Assembly: GCF_901709675.1 (NCBI RefSeq)
Contig: NC_051095.1
Location: 16,289,956 to 16,353,955 of the forward strand
DNA length: 64,000 nucleotides
Source: Syngnathus acus
Taxonomy: Eukaryota > Chordata > Actinopteri > Syngnathiformes > Syngnathidae
Reading direction: 5' to 3'
The notes beneath the pieces were generated by a model that saw only the letters and a list, made by a program, of their open reading frames with translations, did no database searches and had not been told where the DNA came from. This document shows positions 46,505 through 57,283 of the stretch, in pieces; position 1 is the first letter of the stretch; every line of letters begins with the position of its first letter. Position numbers and translations under genes: made by a program.

Positions 46505-48847
46505 ATGGAACAAAGAGGCGCGCAGGATTGGGTGAGACGCTGTTTTCTCTGGTGCGTGGCTGCGGTGCTTTTGTGCAGCGTGACTTCGGCGCAACTAAGA
46601 TACTCCATCTCCGAGGAGATCGATGGAGGAACTGTGGTTGGGAATGTTGCAAAAGACCTCGGATTGGATAGAAATACGCTGAAAGAGCGCAAATTTCGGA
46701 TTGTTTCAAGTACTGCGGAGCCTCTTTTTCACGTGAGTCAGACCGACGGCGTCTTTTACGTCAGCAAGAAGATCGACAGGGAAAAGGAGTGCCCGCAAAG
46801 CAGTACATGTTTGATCAACTTAAAAACCGTGCTCGAAAACCCACTTGAGGTCCACTATGTTGGAGTGGAGGTGCTGGATGTAAACGACCATTCGCCCAGT
46901 TTTCCCGAGGAAGAAACAAAACTAGATATTTCAGAGTCAGTGTTGCCTGGCGCAAGATTCCAACTGCCGGCTTCTAAGGATGGAGACACTGGTCAGTTTT
47001 CTGTTCAGCAATATAAACTGAGTGACAATGATCATTTTCGTTTGGAAATTAAAGACAAAGGAAAAGATGGAAAAATTCCCATACTGGTTGTTAAAAAATC
47101 TCTAGACAGTGAAACAACAGGATATCATTCATTAATATTAACTGCGGTGGATGGAGGTAAACCTCCTAAAACAGGTGAAATGAATATTTCAATAAACGTG
47201 TTGGATGTTAATGATAATGCACCAATTTTCTCTAAAGATGTTTATTCTGTAATGCTCAACGAAAATGCCCCAATAGGAACAGCAGTTATAAAAGTGAATG
47301 CAACCGATTTAGATGAAGGCCCAAATGGAGAAGTAGTTTATTCTTTTAGCAAGAACAATCAAAATATAATAAATTTATTTGACATTGTGGTAAATACTGG
47401 TGAGATTGTTGTAAAAGGTCCTATAGACTATGAGGAAAATGACATGTTTGAAATTGAAATACAAGCATCAGATAAAGGCCCTGTTCCTCTAACGACAGAA
47501 AAAAGTGTTATCGTCAAGATAGTTGATGTCAATGACAATACACCTGTGATTGAAGTGACGTCATTTTCCAGTTTCATTCCTGAAGATTCCAGGCTTGGGA
47601 CTACAGTTGCTCTAATTAGTGTAAACGATTTTGATTCTGGCCTCAATGGGAAAGTTATTTGCTCCATAAATAAGGATGTTCCATTTACTTTGTCTCCATC
47701 ATTGCAAGACAAAATGTTTTCTTTAATGACCAAATCACCTTTAGACAGGGAGAAAAGGTCCCACTATGATATAACAGTAGTTGCAAGAGATGCCGGTCAA
47801 CCTGCACTCTCATCTCAAAAGACAATCAGTGTTTGCATTTCAGACGTGAACGATAACAGTCCCGAGTTTTCATCCAGTCCTTACACTTTCTATGTCACCG
47901 AGGGCAACGATGCAGGCGCCGCCATCTTTTCTGTCAAAGCCTTTGATCAAGATGACAATGAGAATGCTATCGTTTCATATCACATTCTCAGAAATGATAA
48001 CACGCTGTCTTCATTTTTAAGTATAAATAGTGAAAATGGACAGATCTCGGCCCTAAAAAGTTTTGACTTTGAGACGCTGAAAAGTTTCCAGTTCCAAGTG
48101 GTGGCCAGAGATGGTGGAAGTCCTCCACTGAGCAGCAACGTGACAGTGAAGGTGTTCATTCTGGATCAGAACGATAACGCTCCAGTCATCCTGTATCCAG
48201 TCAGCTCCAACGGTTCTGCCCAAGGTGTGGAGGAGATTCCCCGCAACATCAAAGCGGGAGACTTGGTGACCAAAGTCCGAGCCTACGACGCCGACATCGG
48301 CTATAACGGCTGGTTGCTCTTTTCGCTGCAGCGAGTCAGCGACCACAGTCTGTTTTCTTTGGACCGCTACACGGGCCAGATCAGAACACTTCGCTCCTTG
48401 ACGGAGACGGACGAGGCCGAGCACCGCTTGCTCATCCTGGTCAAAGACAACGGCAACGTGTCGCTCTCGGCGACGGCTACTGTGACCGTCAAACTTGTGG
48501 AACCCAAAGAGGCTTTTGCAGCTTCCGACGTAAAAAGTGCGGCCACGGTGGATGAGGAGGACAATGTGACTTTTTACTTGATGATCACTTTGGGCTCGGT
48601 GTCGCTCCTTTTTGTCATCAGCATTGTGGTGCTGATCGCCATGCAGTGCTCCAAATCCACCGAGTACACTTCCAAATATCTGCAAGAAACCAATTATGAT
48701 GGCACGCTGTGTCACAGCATTCAGTACAGATCGGGAGACAAACGCTACATGTTAGTTGGACCCCGAATGAGTATCGGCTCCACCATAGTACCGGGCAGCC
48801 ACGCCAACACGCTGGTGCTCCCTGACAGGAGACATACTTCTGGCGAG
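46505..48847 (+). CDS. v14: clustered protocadherin (alpha-type) variable exon, duplicate of v12 with divergent EC2-EC3
   Basis: 781 codons, start and signal peptide as in v12. EC1 loop CPQSSTC; EC6 from 559, TM 688-713, tail 714-781. EC1 and EC4-EC6 are nearly the same as v12. From late EC2 through EC3 it departs and approaches v16 ([40 protein letters not shown]). Since EC2-EC3 carry homophilic recognition in clustered protocadherins, v12 and v14 probably differ in specificity despite recent duplication. The EC2 calcium motif reads LDSE for LDRE (acidic ligands kept). Cys replaces Phe in [10 protein letters not shown] near the EC4/EC5 junction, leaving an extra unpaired cysteine. Donor GAG|GTAAGG. 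Confidence 0.95.
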
Positions 48848-49836
48848 GTAAGGTTTTTTTTTACTTGCAGTGTTTTTCATGGCATTGCTTCATTGCTTTT
48901 TGGATTGCTATAAATCCATTTGGTCATGCTCTTCATAGAATTATGGATGCGTGTTGGTAAAATTAACATGATTAGACAGTGGCATAAATACAAATGTCTT
49001 TCCTCAATGAGTTGACTCCCGATTTGCGTATAGTGCTGAACTCTACTCTGTTATGTACATATATTATTTTGTTGTAAACAGAGATGTAGAATCTCTAGAT
49101 GGAAGAATGTGGACGATATAACTTGTTTTATAAGCAATACTTGCTGCCTAATGAGAAATGGTTCAAAAGTTTACATTCAAGTTGTTCGTAGATAAAAATG
49201 TGTTTTTCCTTTTGCGAATTTACACAAAAAGAACAGACTATCGTTTCCCCTCAACTACAGTATTTCCTTGTTGGCCTCTTATATTGCATGCGTGGGTACA
49301 TTAGTGTTTTGCTGCTACCACCCGATTAGGAAAATTTGAATGCGGTTTCATTTGCTGTCTTATAGTTTCAAAGAACAACATGCAAGTGTTTGAATTTGTC
49401 AAAGGATTTGTCTCCCTCTGTCTTTTTGTGTAGTTTCCAAATCGACTCGTTAATTTAGAGCGGAAGTGCTGTGCGTACTCCTGCAGAAAACAGTGCATTT
49501 AAATCATTTACAGCTTTTTGCTTGAGACGCGTTATTCATGATAGGATGATAGTATGTTACGTTTATTCGACACTAGGGGTCAGCCTAGCCCAATATAATT
49601 AGGCGTCTAGCACTACTTTACGTCACGGTCCCTTTTCAGAGCCGACTACCTCGTTTGTGTTATTTCTCGAATGCTTCCTGGGCGGTGCAGTGTCGAAATT
49701 AGCGATTGCAATTTTTATTCTCAAAGCCTTTTACTGGAACTGCTTAGTTATATTTTTGTGGCTTATTTAGAATTAGCACGCACTTGTCTTTTGTTGGACA
49801 TAGCAAATCAGAAGGATCATTTGTCATCTGCACGGC
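48848..49836. other. Spacer v14-v15, copy of the v12-v13 spacer
   Basis: 0.99 kb, no full RE1 (half-site only, near 49031). CTCF-like element at 49570. Differs from its partner by few bases and short indels such as AAAGAACAGACT near 49227. Confidence 0.6.
49570..49585 (+). promoter_or_regulatory. CTCF-like promoter element of v15
   Basis: ACACTAGGGGTCAGCC, forward, 267 bp before the v15 ATG; retains CACTAGGGG that v13 has lost. Confidence 0.65.
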
Positions 49837-52188
49837 ATGGAACAAAGACGATGCGGAGGTAGGAGGGAGCGACGCTGGTGGCTGTCTTTGGTGCTTATTC
49901 TGTGCAATGGAGCATGTGCACAGCTCAGATATTCCATATCAGAGGAGGTTCAAGAGGGAACTGTGGTCGGGAACATAGCGAAGGATTTGGGGCTGGATAA
50001 GGGTGCGCTTAAAGGGCGAGGATACCGCATCGTGGCCGGCACAGCTGAGCCCTTTGTGGAGGTGAACCAGGACGACGGCATCTTATATGTCGCGAGGAGG
50101 ATAGACAGAGAGGAGGCGTGTGAACGCATCAGCCCTTGTGTGATCAACCTGAAAACAGTGCTTGAAAATCCACTAGAGGTGCACTATGTTGCCGTGGAAA
50201 TATTAGACATCAACGACCACTCGCCTGTTTTTCTTGAAAAAGGAAAAAAGCTTGAAATATCTGAGTCAGCTATGCCTGGAGCTCGGTTCCAGCTCCAAGC
50301 GGCACGAGACCCCGATGTGGGCCAGTTTTCCATTCAGCAATACAAACTCAGTCAAAATGAATATTTTCGCGTTGAGGTAAAAGACAGAGGCGAGGACCGT
50401 AAAGTGCCATTTTTAGTCCTGCTCAAGCAATTGGACAGAGAGACAACAGGGAGACAACGTTTGCGTCTGACAGCAGTAGACGGGGGGAAGCCCCCCAAGT
50501 CAGGCTCCATAGAATTAACTGTAGATGTCCTCGATGTGAATGATAACTCTCCTGTGTTTGACAAGGAGGTTTATTCTGCCTCCCTGAATGAAAACGTGCC
50601 AGTTGGCACTGTCGTGATTCAAGTAAATGCGACAGATATGGACCAGGGCGCGAATGGTGAAATAGTCTATTCATTTGGTAAGGAGGTGGATTTAAAAGTG
50701 ATGGAGTATTTCAGTATTGACTCAAACACTGGTGAAATTAAAGTGATAGGTCACCTTGATTTTGAGGACAGTAAAAGCTATGAGATTGATATACATGCGT
50801 CCGATAAAGGGCCAGTTCCTTTGACAGCTGATAAGAGTGTCTTGATAACTGTCATTGATGTAAATGATAATGCGCCTGAAATAGAGGTGACGTCTTTTTC
50901 TAACTCCATAAAGGAAGATGCAAAGATAGGAACCACTGTAGCTCTGATTAGTGTCAGTGACTTAGACTCTGGAATTAATGGCAAAGTGCTGTGTGCCATC
51001 AAACAAGACGTTCCTTTTACTTTATCGCCATCTTTACAAGAAAACATGTACTCTGTAGTCACAAAATCCCAACTGGATCGGGAGCATGTTTCTCAATATG
51101 AGGTCACCATCACCGCAAAGGACACACACGAGCCAGTGTTCTCAACCGAAAAGACCATAACTGTTGTCGTGTCAGATGTAAATGACAACAGTCCCGAATT
51201 TTCATCCAGCCCTTATACATTTTATATTACTGAAAACAACACACCTGGAGCCTCTGTGTTTTCAGTGAAAGCTTCTGATAAGGATGAAGCTGACAATGCT
51301 CTCATTTCTTATCATATTGTCAGAGAAGGAAATGCAGACACTAAATTGTTTTCATTTCTGAACATCAACCCAGAAACTGGGGAAGTAATGGCACTGAAAA
51401 GTTTTGACTTTGAGACATTGAAAAGTTTCCAGTTCCAAGTGGTGGCCAGGGATGGTGGAAGTCCTCCACTGAGCAGCAACGTGACAGTCAAGGTGTTCAT
51501 TCTGGATCAGAACGACAATGCTCCAGTCATCCTGTATCCAGTCAGCTCCAACGGTTCTGCCCAAGGTGTGGAGGAGATTCCCCGCAACATCAAAGCGGGA
51601 GACTTGGTGACCAAAGTCCGAGCCTACGACGCCGACATCGGCTATAATGGGTGGTTGCTCTTTTCGCTGCAGCGAGTCAGCGACCACAGTCTGTTTTCTT
51701 TGGACCGCTACACGGGCCAGATCAGAACACTTCGCTCCTTGACGGAGACGGACGAGGCCGAGCACCGCTTGCTCATCCTGGTCAAAGACAATGGCAACGT
51801 GTCGCTCTCGGCGACGGCTACAGTGACCGTCAAACTCGTGGAGCCCAAAGAGGCTTTTGCGGCTTCCGACGTGAAAAGTGCGGCCACGGTGGATGAAGAG
51901 GACAATGTGACTTTTTACCTGATGATCACTTTGGGCTCGGTTTCGCTCCTTTTTGTCATCAGCATCATCGTGCTGATCGCCATGCAGTGCTCCAAATCCA
52001 CCGAGTACACTTCCAAATATCTGCAAGAAACCAATTATGATGGCACGCTGTGTCACAGCATCCAGTACAGATCGGGAGAAAAACGCTACATGTTAGTTGG
52101 ACCCAGAATGAGTATCGGCTCCACCATAGTACCGGGAAGCCACGCCAACACTCTGGTGCTCCCTGACAGGAGACACACTTCTGGCGAG
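49837..52188 (+). CDS. v15: clustered protocadherin (alpha-type) variable exon, subfamily IV
   Basis: 784 codons from ATG 49837 to GAG|GTAAGG. Signal peptide as in v13. EC1 loop CERISPC; EC6 from about 562, TM 691-716, tail 717-784. EC1-EC5 differ from v13 by only a handful of residues ([10 protein letters not shown] versus [22 protein letters not shown] versus [16 protein letters not shown] versus PVPL). From EC6 on it has the ordinary homogenised sequence ([10 protein letters not shown]), and the intron (GTAAGGCTCATTAAC) is like those of v16 and v17. v15 therefore keeps the ancestral 3' end and v13 is the recombinant. SGEKRYM in the tail is shared with v8. Confidence 0.95.
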
Positions 52189-52405
52189 GTAAGGCTCATT
52201 AACATATTACATTTTATTACAAATGTGAGAATAGATCACACATTTAAATGCAAGTTGCTTTAGTGAATTGTAACTAATTTGGCACATTCTGACACTGCCA
52301 AAGTTGTGACTTTCTGATCCTGGTGATCATGTTTGGGTTTTGATGGAAGCATAGATAGCCTTTGTTTAACTGGGCTGTTGTTTCCCTTAAACTGTCTGAG
52401 AGTTG

Positions 52406-52426
52406 GGTGCTATCCGTGGTGCTGAT
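52406..52426 (-). promoter_or_regulatory. REST/NRSF RE1 site after v15
   Basis: 18 of 21 RE1 positions (GGTGCTATCC then GTGGTGCTGAT); 218 bp past the donor. Confidence 0.65.
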
Positions 52427-52834
52427 GTTATGCCAGTGGTCAGTGATTCTATTTGTGTGAAAAGAGCAATACTACAGACTTGGTCTGCAACTCAGTTATC
52501 TACATTGTAGTTTGTTGATATGGTCACTCTTGTCCAGAAGATTTGCTTTCCATAGAAAATGGTTCCTACCATTTCAAATTTATAACCTTAAAACTCACAT
52601 AAACATTTGGGATCCTGTACATTTGCTTGACATGTGATTTTGAACAATTCAAAGATCATGATCTTGGATTAATGTTGAAATTGTGACATACCAATCATTT
52701 TCAATCTTCCATGGCAACACTTTGTCAAGGATGAATTTTATAGCATACTTCTTGCAAAGCTATACAGAACATATTATTTTTATTGGCATTGTTGCACTTT
52801 TATGGCATAGAGGATTTCTATTCTTCTCTTTGTC

Positions 52835-52992
52835 GTTGGTTGGTTGGTTGGTTGGTTGGTTGGTTGGTTGGTTGGTTGGTTGGTTGGTTGGTTGGATGGA
52901 TGGATGGATGGATGGATGGATGGATGGATGGATGGATGGATGGATGGATGGATGGATGGATGGATGGATGGATGGATGGATGGATGGATGGA
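52835..52992. repeat. Compound (GGTT)n(GGAT)n microsatellite
   Basis: About 60 bp of GGTT units passing directly into about 98 bp of GGAT units. All reading frames through it are open ([16 protein letters not shown]), which produces spurious ORFs on both strands. Confidence 0.97.
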
Positions 52993-53030
52993 CAAAACAG
53001 GTGATAATGTCTGTCCAAATAATTCAAAAT

Positions 53031-53051
53031 GTCGCTGTCGATGGTGCTGAA
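53031..53051 (-). promoter_or_regulatory. Second REST/NRSF RE1 site before v16
   Basis: 18 of 21 RE1 positions (GTCGCTGTCG then ATGGTGCTGAA), 39 bp beyond the microsatellite and 843 bp past the v15 donor. Confidence 0.65.
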
Positions 53052-53494
53052 ACATGAAAACGTTAGTTCTTATCAGAAAAATAAATCTTGGGAATAAAAT
53101 ATGAAAACAGTTCACAGCAAATAACTGTTAAAATACTGCTATGGTTGTGCTATTTGTCCTCATATACCTCTTGTTCATATAGTTGGGTAACTTTTCCCAT
53201 CACGGATGTCAGACAATAAAAGTCAAGTGGTTTTGCCAGCATGTGTTTTTTTTATCTGCATCACGGAGGAAGGCAATGATGAATTTCAACTTATATAGGC
53301 CACACGAGTGCAATGTAGGATGGACCGGTTTTGTCTGCAACTAAAGTCAAGGATGTCTTTGCTCCCTTCGGATTCCGTATAACGGGAAACAAAGCTGGTA
53401 TTTGGACAGCTTTGGTTTAACTTGGAGCTTTGTTATGCATGCTGCAAATGGACGCAGATCACCTGCCTCGCCTGTTCTGTAATATAAAATTTGG

Positions 53495-53510
53495 CCTCTG
53501 GGTGTCAGTG
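53495..53510 (+). promoter_or_regulatory. CTCF-like promoter element of v16
   Basis: CCTCTGGGTGTCAGTG, forward, 269 bp before the v16 ATG; followed by GAGGACACGTAC and TTCACGTGACTT as in v12 and v14. Confidence 0.7.
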
Positions 53511-53763
53511 TGAGGACACGTACACATTGCATGTTCACGTGACTTATAGTGAGTGGTTGTTCTGCCCACCACCTCTTGGTAACATTCGCGCTGACATGAT
53601 CACTGTGGCTGCCTCAACGGTGTCAATTGTCTTGCTGTTCTTATTTCTCAGGCAGTTGGCTTAGTGGAAGACTACTTTGATGCACTAAAGTTTTGTAGTT
53701 TACTTACTCAAGGGCAACTGATTTTCTTAGAATGGACCTGCAGTGATGTTTTTTCGCATCAGC

Positions 53764-56106
53764 ATGGAACAAAGGGGCGCGCAGGATTGGGTGAGACGCT
53801 GTTTTCTCTGGTACGCGGCTGCGGTGCTTTTGTGCAGCGTGACTTCGGCGCAATTAAGATACTCCATCTCCGAGGAGGTCGATGGAGGAACTGTGGTTGG
53901 GAATGTTGCAAAAGACCTCGGATTGGATAGAAATACGCTGAAAGAGCGCAAATTTCGGATTGTTTCAAGTACTGCGGAGCCTCTTTTCCACGTGAGTCAG
54001 AGCGACGGCGTCCTTTACGTCAGCAGGAAGATCGACAGGGAAAAGGAGTGCCCCCAAAGCAGTACGTGTTTGATCAACTTAAAAACCGTGCTCGAAAGCC
54101 CACTTGAGGTCCACTATGTTGGAGTGGAGGTGCTGGATGTAAACGACCATTCTCCCAGTTTTCCTGAGGAAGAAACAAAGCTAGATATTTATGAATCGGT
54201 GTTGCCAGGAGCAAGGTTTCAGATGAAAGCTTCTCAGGATGGAGACAGTGGTCAGTTTTCTGTTCAGCATTATAAACTCAGTGACAATAATTATTTTGGT
54301 TTAGAAGTTAAAGATCGAGGGAAAGATGGCAAAATTCCCATATTGGTGGTTAAAAAAACATTAGATAGGGAGACAACTGGGTACCTTATGCTAGTGTTAA
54401 TGGCAATGGATGGGGGAAAACCTCCTAAAACAGGTGAAATGAATGTTTTAATAAATGTGTTAGACGTTAATGATAATGCACCTGTTTTCGCTAAAGATGT
54501 TTATTCTGTGGTGCTCAGTGAAAATGCAGCAATAGGAACAACTGTCATACAAGTGAATGCAACTGATCTAGATGAAGGATCAAATGCAGATGTAATTTAT
54601 TCTTTCAGCAATAGTATGAGTCAAAATATTATGAAAATATTTGATATCACACAAACAGGGGAAATTGTTGTGAAAGGTCCTATAGACTATGAGGAGAATG
54701 ACATGTTTCAAATCGAAATACAAGCATCAGATAAAGGTTCTGTTCCACTGATGGCAGAAAAAAGCATTATTATCAAAGTACTTGACATCAACGACAATGT
54801 CCCTGAGATTGAAGTGACGTCATTTTCGAGTTCTATCCCTGAAGATTCCAGGCCTGGGACCACAGTGGCTCTAATCAGTGTGAATGACTTGGACTCTGGA
54901 GTCAATGGGAAAGTTATTTGCTCCATAAATGAGGATGTTCCTTTTACTTTGTCACCATCATTACAAGACAAAATGTATTCTTTAGTGACCAAATCACCTT
55001 TAGACAGGGAGAAAAGGTCCCACTATGATATAACAGTAGTTGCAAGAGATGCTGGTAAACCTGCCCTCTCATCTCAAAAGACAATCAGTGTTTCCATTTC
55101 AGATGTGAACGATAACAGTCCCGAGTTTTCAGCCAGTCCTTACACTTTCTATGTCACCGAGGGCAACGATGCAGGCGCCGCCATCTTTTCTGTCAAAGCC
55201 TTTGATCAGGATGACAATGAGAATGCTGCCATTTCATATCACATTCTCAGAAATGATCACACGCTGTCTTCATTTTTAAGTATAAATAGTGAAAATGGAC
55301 AAATCTCGGCCCTAAAAAGTTTTGACTTTGAGACATTGAAAAGTTTCCAGTTTCAAGTGGTGGCCAGGGATGGTGGAAGTCCTCCACTGAGCAGCAACGT
55401 GACAGTCAAAGTGTTCATTCTGGATCAGAACGACAACGCTCCAGTCATCCTGTATCCAGTCAGCTCCAATGGTTCTGCCCAAGGTGTGGAGGAGATTCCC
55501 CGCAACATCAAAGCGGGAGACTTGGTGACCAAAGTCCGAGCCTACGACGCCGACATCGGCTATAACGGCTGGTTGCTCTATTCGCTGCAGCGAGTCAGCG
55601 ACCACAGTCTGTTTTCTTTGGACCGCTACACGGGCCAGATCAGAACACTTCGCTCCTTGACGGAGACGGACGAGGCAGAGCATCGCCTGCTCGTCCTGGT
55701 CAAAGACAATGGCAACGTGTCGCTCTCGGCGACGGCTACCGTGACTGTCAAACTCGTGGAGCCAAAAGAGGCTTTTGCGGCTTCCGACGTGAAAAGTTCG
55801 GCCACGGTGGAAGAGGAGGACAATGTGACTTTTTACCTCATGATCACTTTGGGCTCGGTGTCGCTCCTTTTTGTCATCAGCATCGTGGTGCTGATCGCCA
55901 TGCAGTGCTCAAAGTCCACCGAGTACACTTCCAAATATCTGCAAGAAACCAATTATGATGGCACGCTGTGTCACAGCATCCAATACAGATCGGGAGACAA
56001 ACGCTACATGTTAGTTGGACCCAGAATGAGTATCGGCTCCACCATAGTCCCGGGAAGCCACGCCAATACGCTGGTGCTCCCTGACAGGAGACACACTTCC
56101 GGGGAG
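53764..56106 (+). CDS. v16: clustered protocadherin (alpha-type) variable exon, subfamily IV
   Basis: 781 codons from ATG 53764 (CAGCATGGAACAAAG) to GAG|GTAAGG. Signal peptide 1-29 differs from v12 at WYAAA. EC1 loop CPQSSTC; EC6 from 559, TM 688-713, tail 714-781. EC1 is almost the same as v12 and v14. EC2 diverges ([32 protein letters not shown], where relatives have DHFRLE), as does EC3 ([15 protein letters not shown]). EC4-EC5 rejoin the v12/v14/v17/v18 sequence. The homogenised end has LLYSLQRV (shared with v6 and v18) and [13 protein letters not shown]2-EC3 are a plausible donor type for the replaced segment in v14. Confidence 0.95.
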
Positions 56107-56267
56107 GTAAGGCTCATTAATGTATGACTTTTTTTTTTAAGAATATGAAGAAATATGCCACTACCGAATGCAAAAATTGCTGAATTACTTTTTATCCAAT
56201 GTGACATATTTTCTGACATTGCATGCATTGAATTTAAAGTCGTGTTTTGGTTAAACTCAGCGGGAGT

Positions 56268-56288
56268 GGTGCTATCCGTGGTGCTGAC
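56268..56288 (-). promoter_or_regulatory. REST/NRSF RE1 site after v16
   Basis: 18 of 21 RE1 positions (GGTGCTATCC then GTGGTGCTGAC); 162 bp past the donor. Confidence 0.65.
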
Positions 56289-56289
56289 G

Positions 56290-56304
56290 CCCCCCCCCCC
56301 CCCC
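56290..56304. repeat. Poly-C run abutting the RE1
   Basis: 15 consecutive C one base after the RE1; the v17-v18 spacer has a shorter C-rich stretch at the same place. Confidence 0.9.
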
Positions 56305-57042
56305 GCTCAAGTGACGTCCTCCAGGAGCTCAGTTATTTTCTTAGTTATTTTGTATTTGTATGCAATGAGAAAATACTAACTTCACTATGACACAGTTTTG
56401 GCGAGGTACGGCACAAAAACTCAGTTGTTTTGTACATGAGAATGCTTGCCTGTGTGTGCGTGTTAACTTACAAAACACATCTTGTGCCAAGAGTACAATT
56501 TGAAAGCTGTTATAGGTTGCGCGTCTTCATTTGATATTGTCTTATTCCTCTGATCTTTTATATTATGGTGAGAATAGTTTGAAACCCTGTCATCATATTT
56601 TGTGATTAACAAAATCAGACAGATTCGTGTGGTCGGTGCTATAAGTGTTTGATTATCTAGTGGTTGAGTCGAGTATGGCAAATAATAAGTACGTACCTGG
56701 ATTTTCCGTCTCAGCCCCTTTAATTTATTACGCAATGAAATTTACGGTATATGCTACTTGAGAGGCAGTGAAAAGTTGAAAGTCATTTCATAGCCTATAT
56801 ATGTCGATTAAATATATGATAGGGATGGACAATCAGATTCACAGGCGGTGTTAATTATTTTATGAAAGTTTTTCTTTGGCCTTCTCGAATGTTTTGCTCC
56901 GTAATTTCAAATCAGCACAGTGTGGACTAGAATGGTTTTGGGCTTTTAACACCTGGACGTTTTTGTGACTGCTCTATTTTGATTAAAAAATTTAAAAAAA
57001 GCCTCCCACCAATATTCCCGTACAGTGTAGGGAAATTTTCGA

Positions 57043-57058
57043 ACGCGTGGTGTCAGTG
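57043..57058 (+). promoter_or_regulatory. CTCF-like promoter element of v17
   Basis: ACGCGTGGTGTCAGTG, forward, 241 bp before the v17 ATG. The CGCGTGG core contains two CpGs in the motif, making it potentially methylation-sensitive. Confidence 0.7.
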
Positions 57059-57283
57059 TAACTGTACAATCCTGCGCGCATGAGCGTTTCGTCATCAATT
57101 TTTATCAACCCCTGTTTGTCTCGTTCCGTCGGGCGCATCTCGGCTGCTTGCGGCTCATTCTGGAAATATTCAACTTGCTTTCACATCTGCAGTTGCAGGA
57201 AGAGAATGAACATTGCCGTTCATCGAAGCAGTGTGTTCTACAGCCGTATTGCTGTGTTTTTCTTGTGAGTATTTTTGTGAGTC

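Larger units (their letters stand above)
52189..53763. other. Spacer v15-v16: two RE1 sites, long microsatellite, v16 promoter
   Basis: 1.57 kb. RE1 at 52406, compound microsatellite 52835-52992, second RE1 at 53031, CTCF-like element at 53495. No exon relic seen between the two RE1 sites. Confidence 0.65.
56107..57283. other. Spacer v16-v17
   Basis: 1.18 kb. RE1 at 56268, a run of 15 C directly after it, an exon-end-like 20-mer with two mismatches near 56389, and the v17 CTCF-like element at 57043. Parallel to the v17-v18 spacer. Confidence 0.65.

Noticed and set aside
52683-53115. Overlapping ORFs on both strands with WLVG, DGWM and HPSI repeats
   Set aside because: They are translations of the GGTT/GGAT microsatellite, which has no stop codon in any frame.
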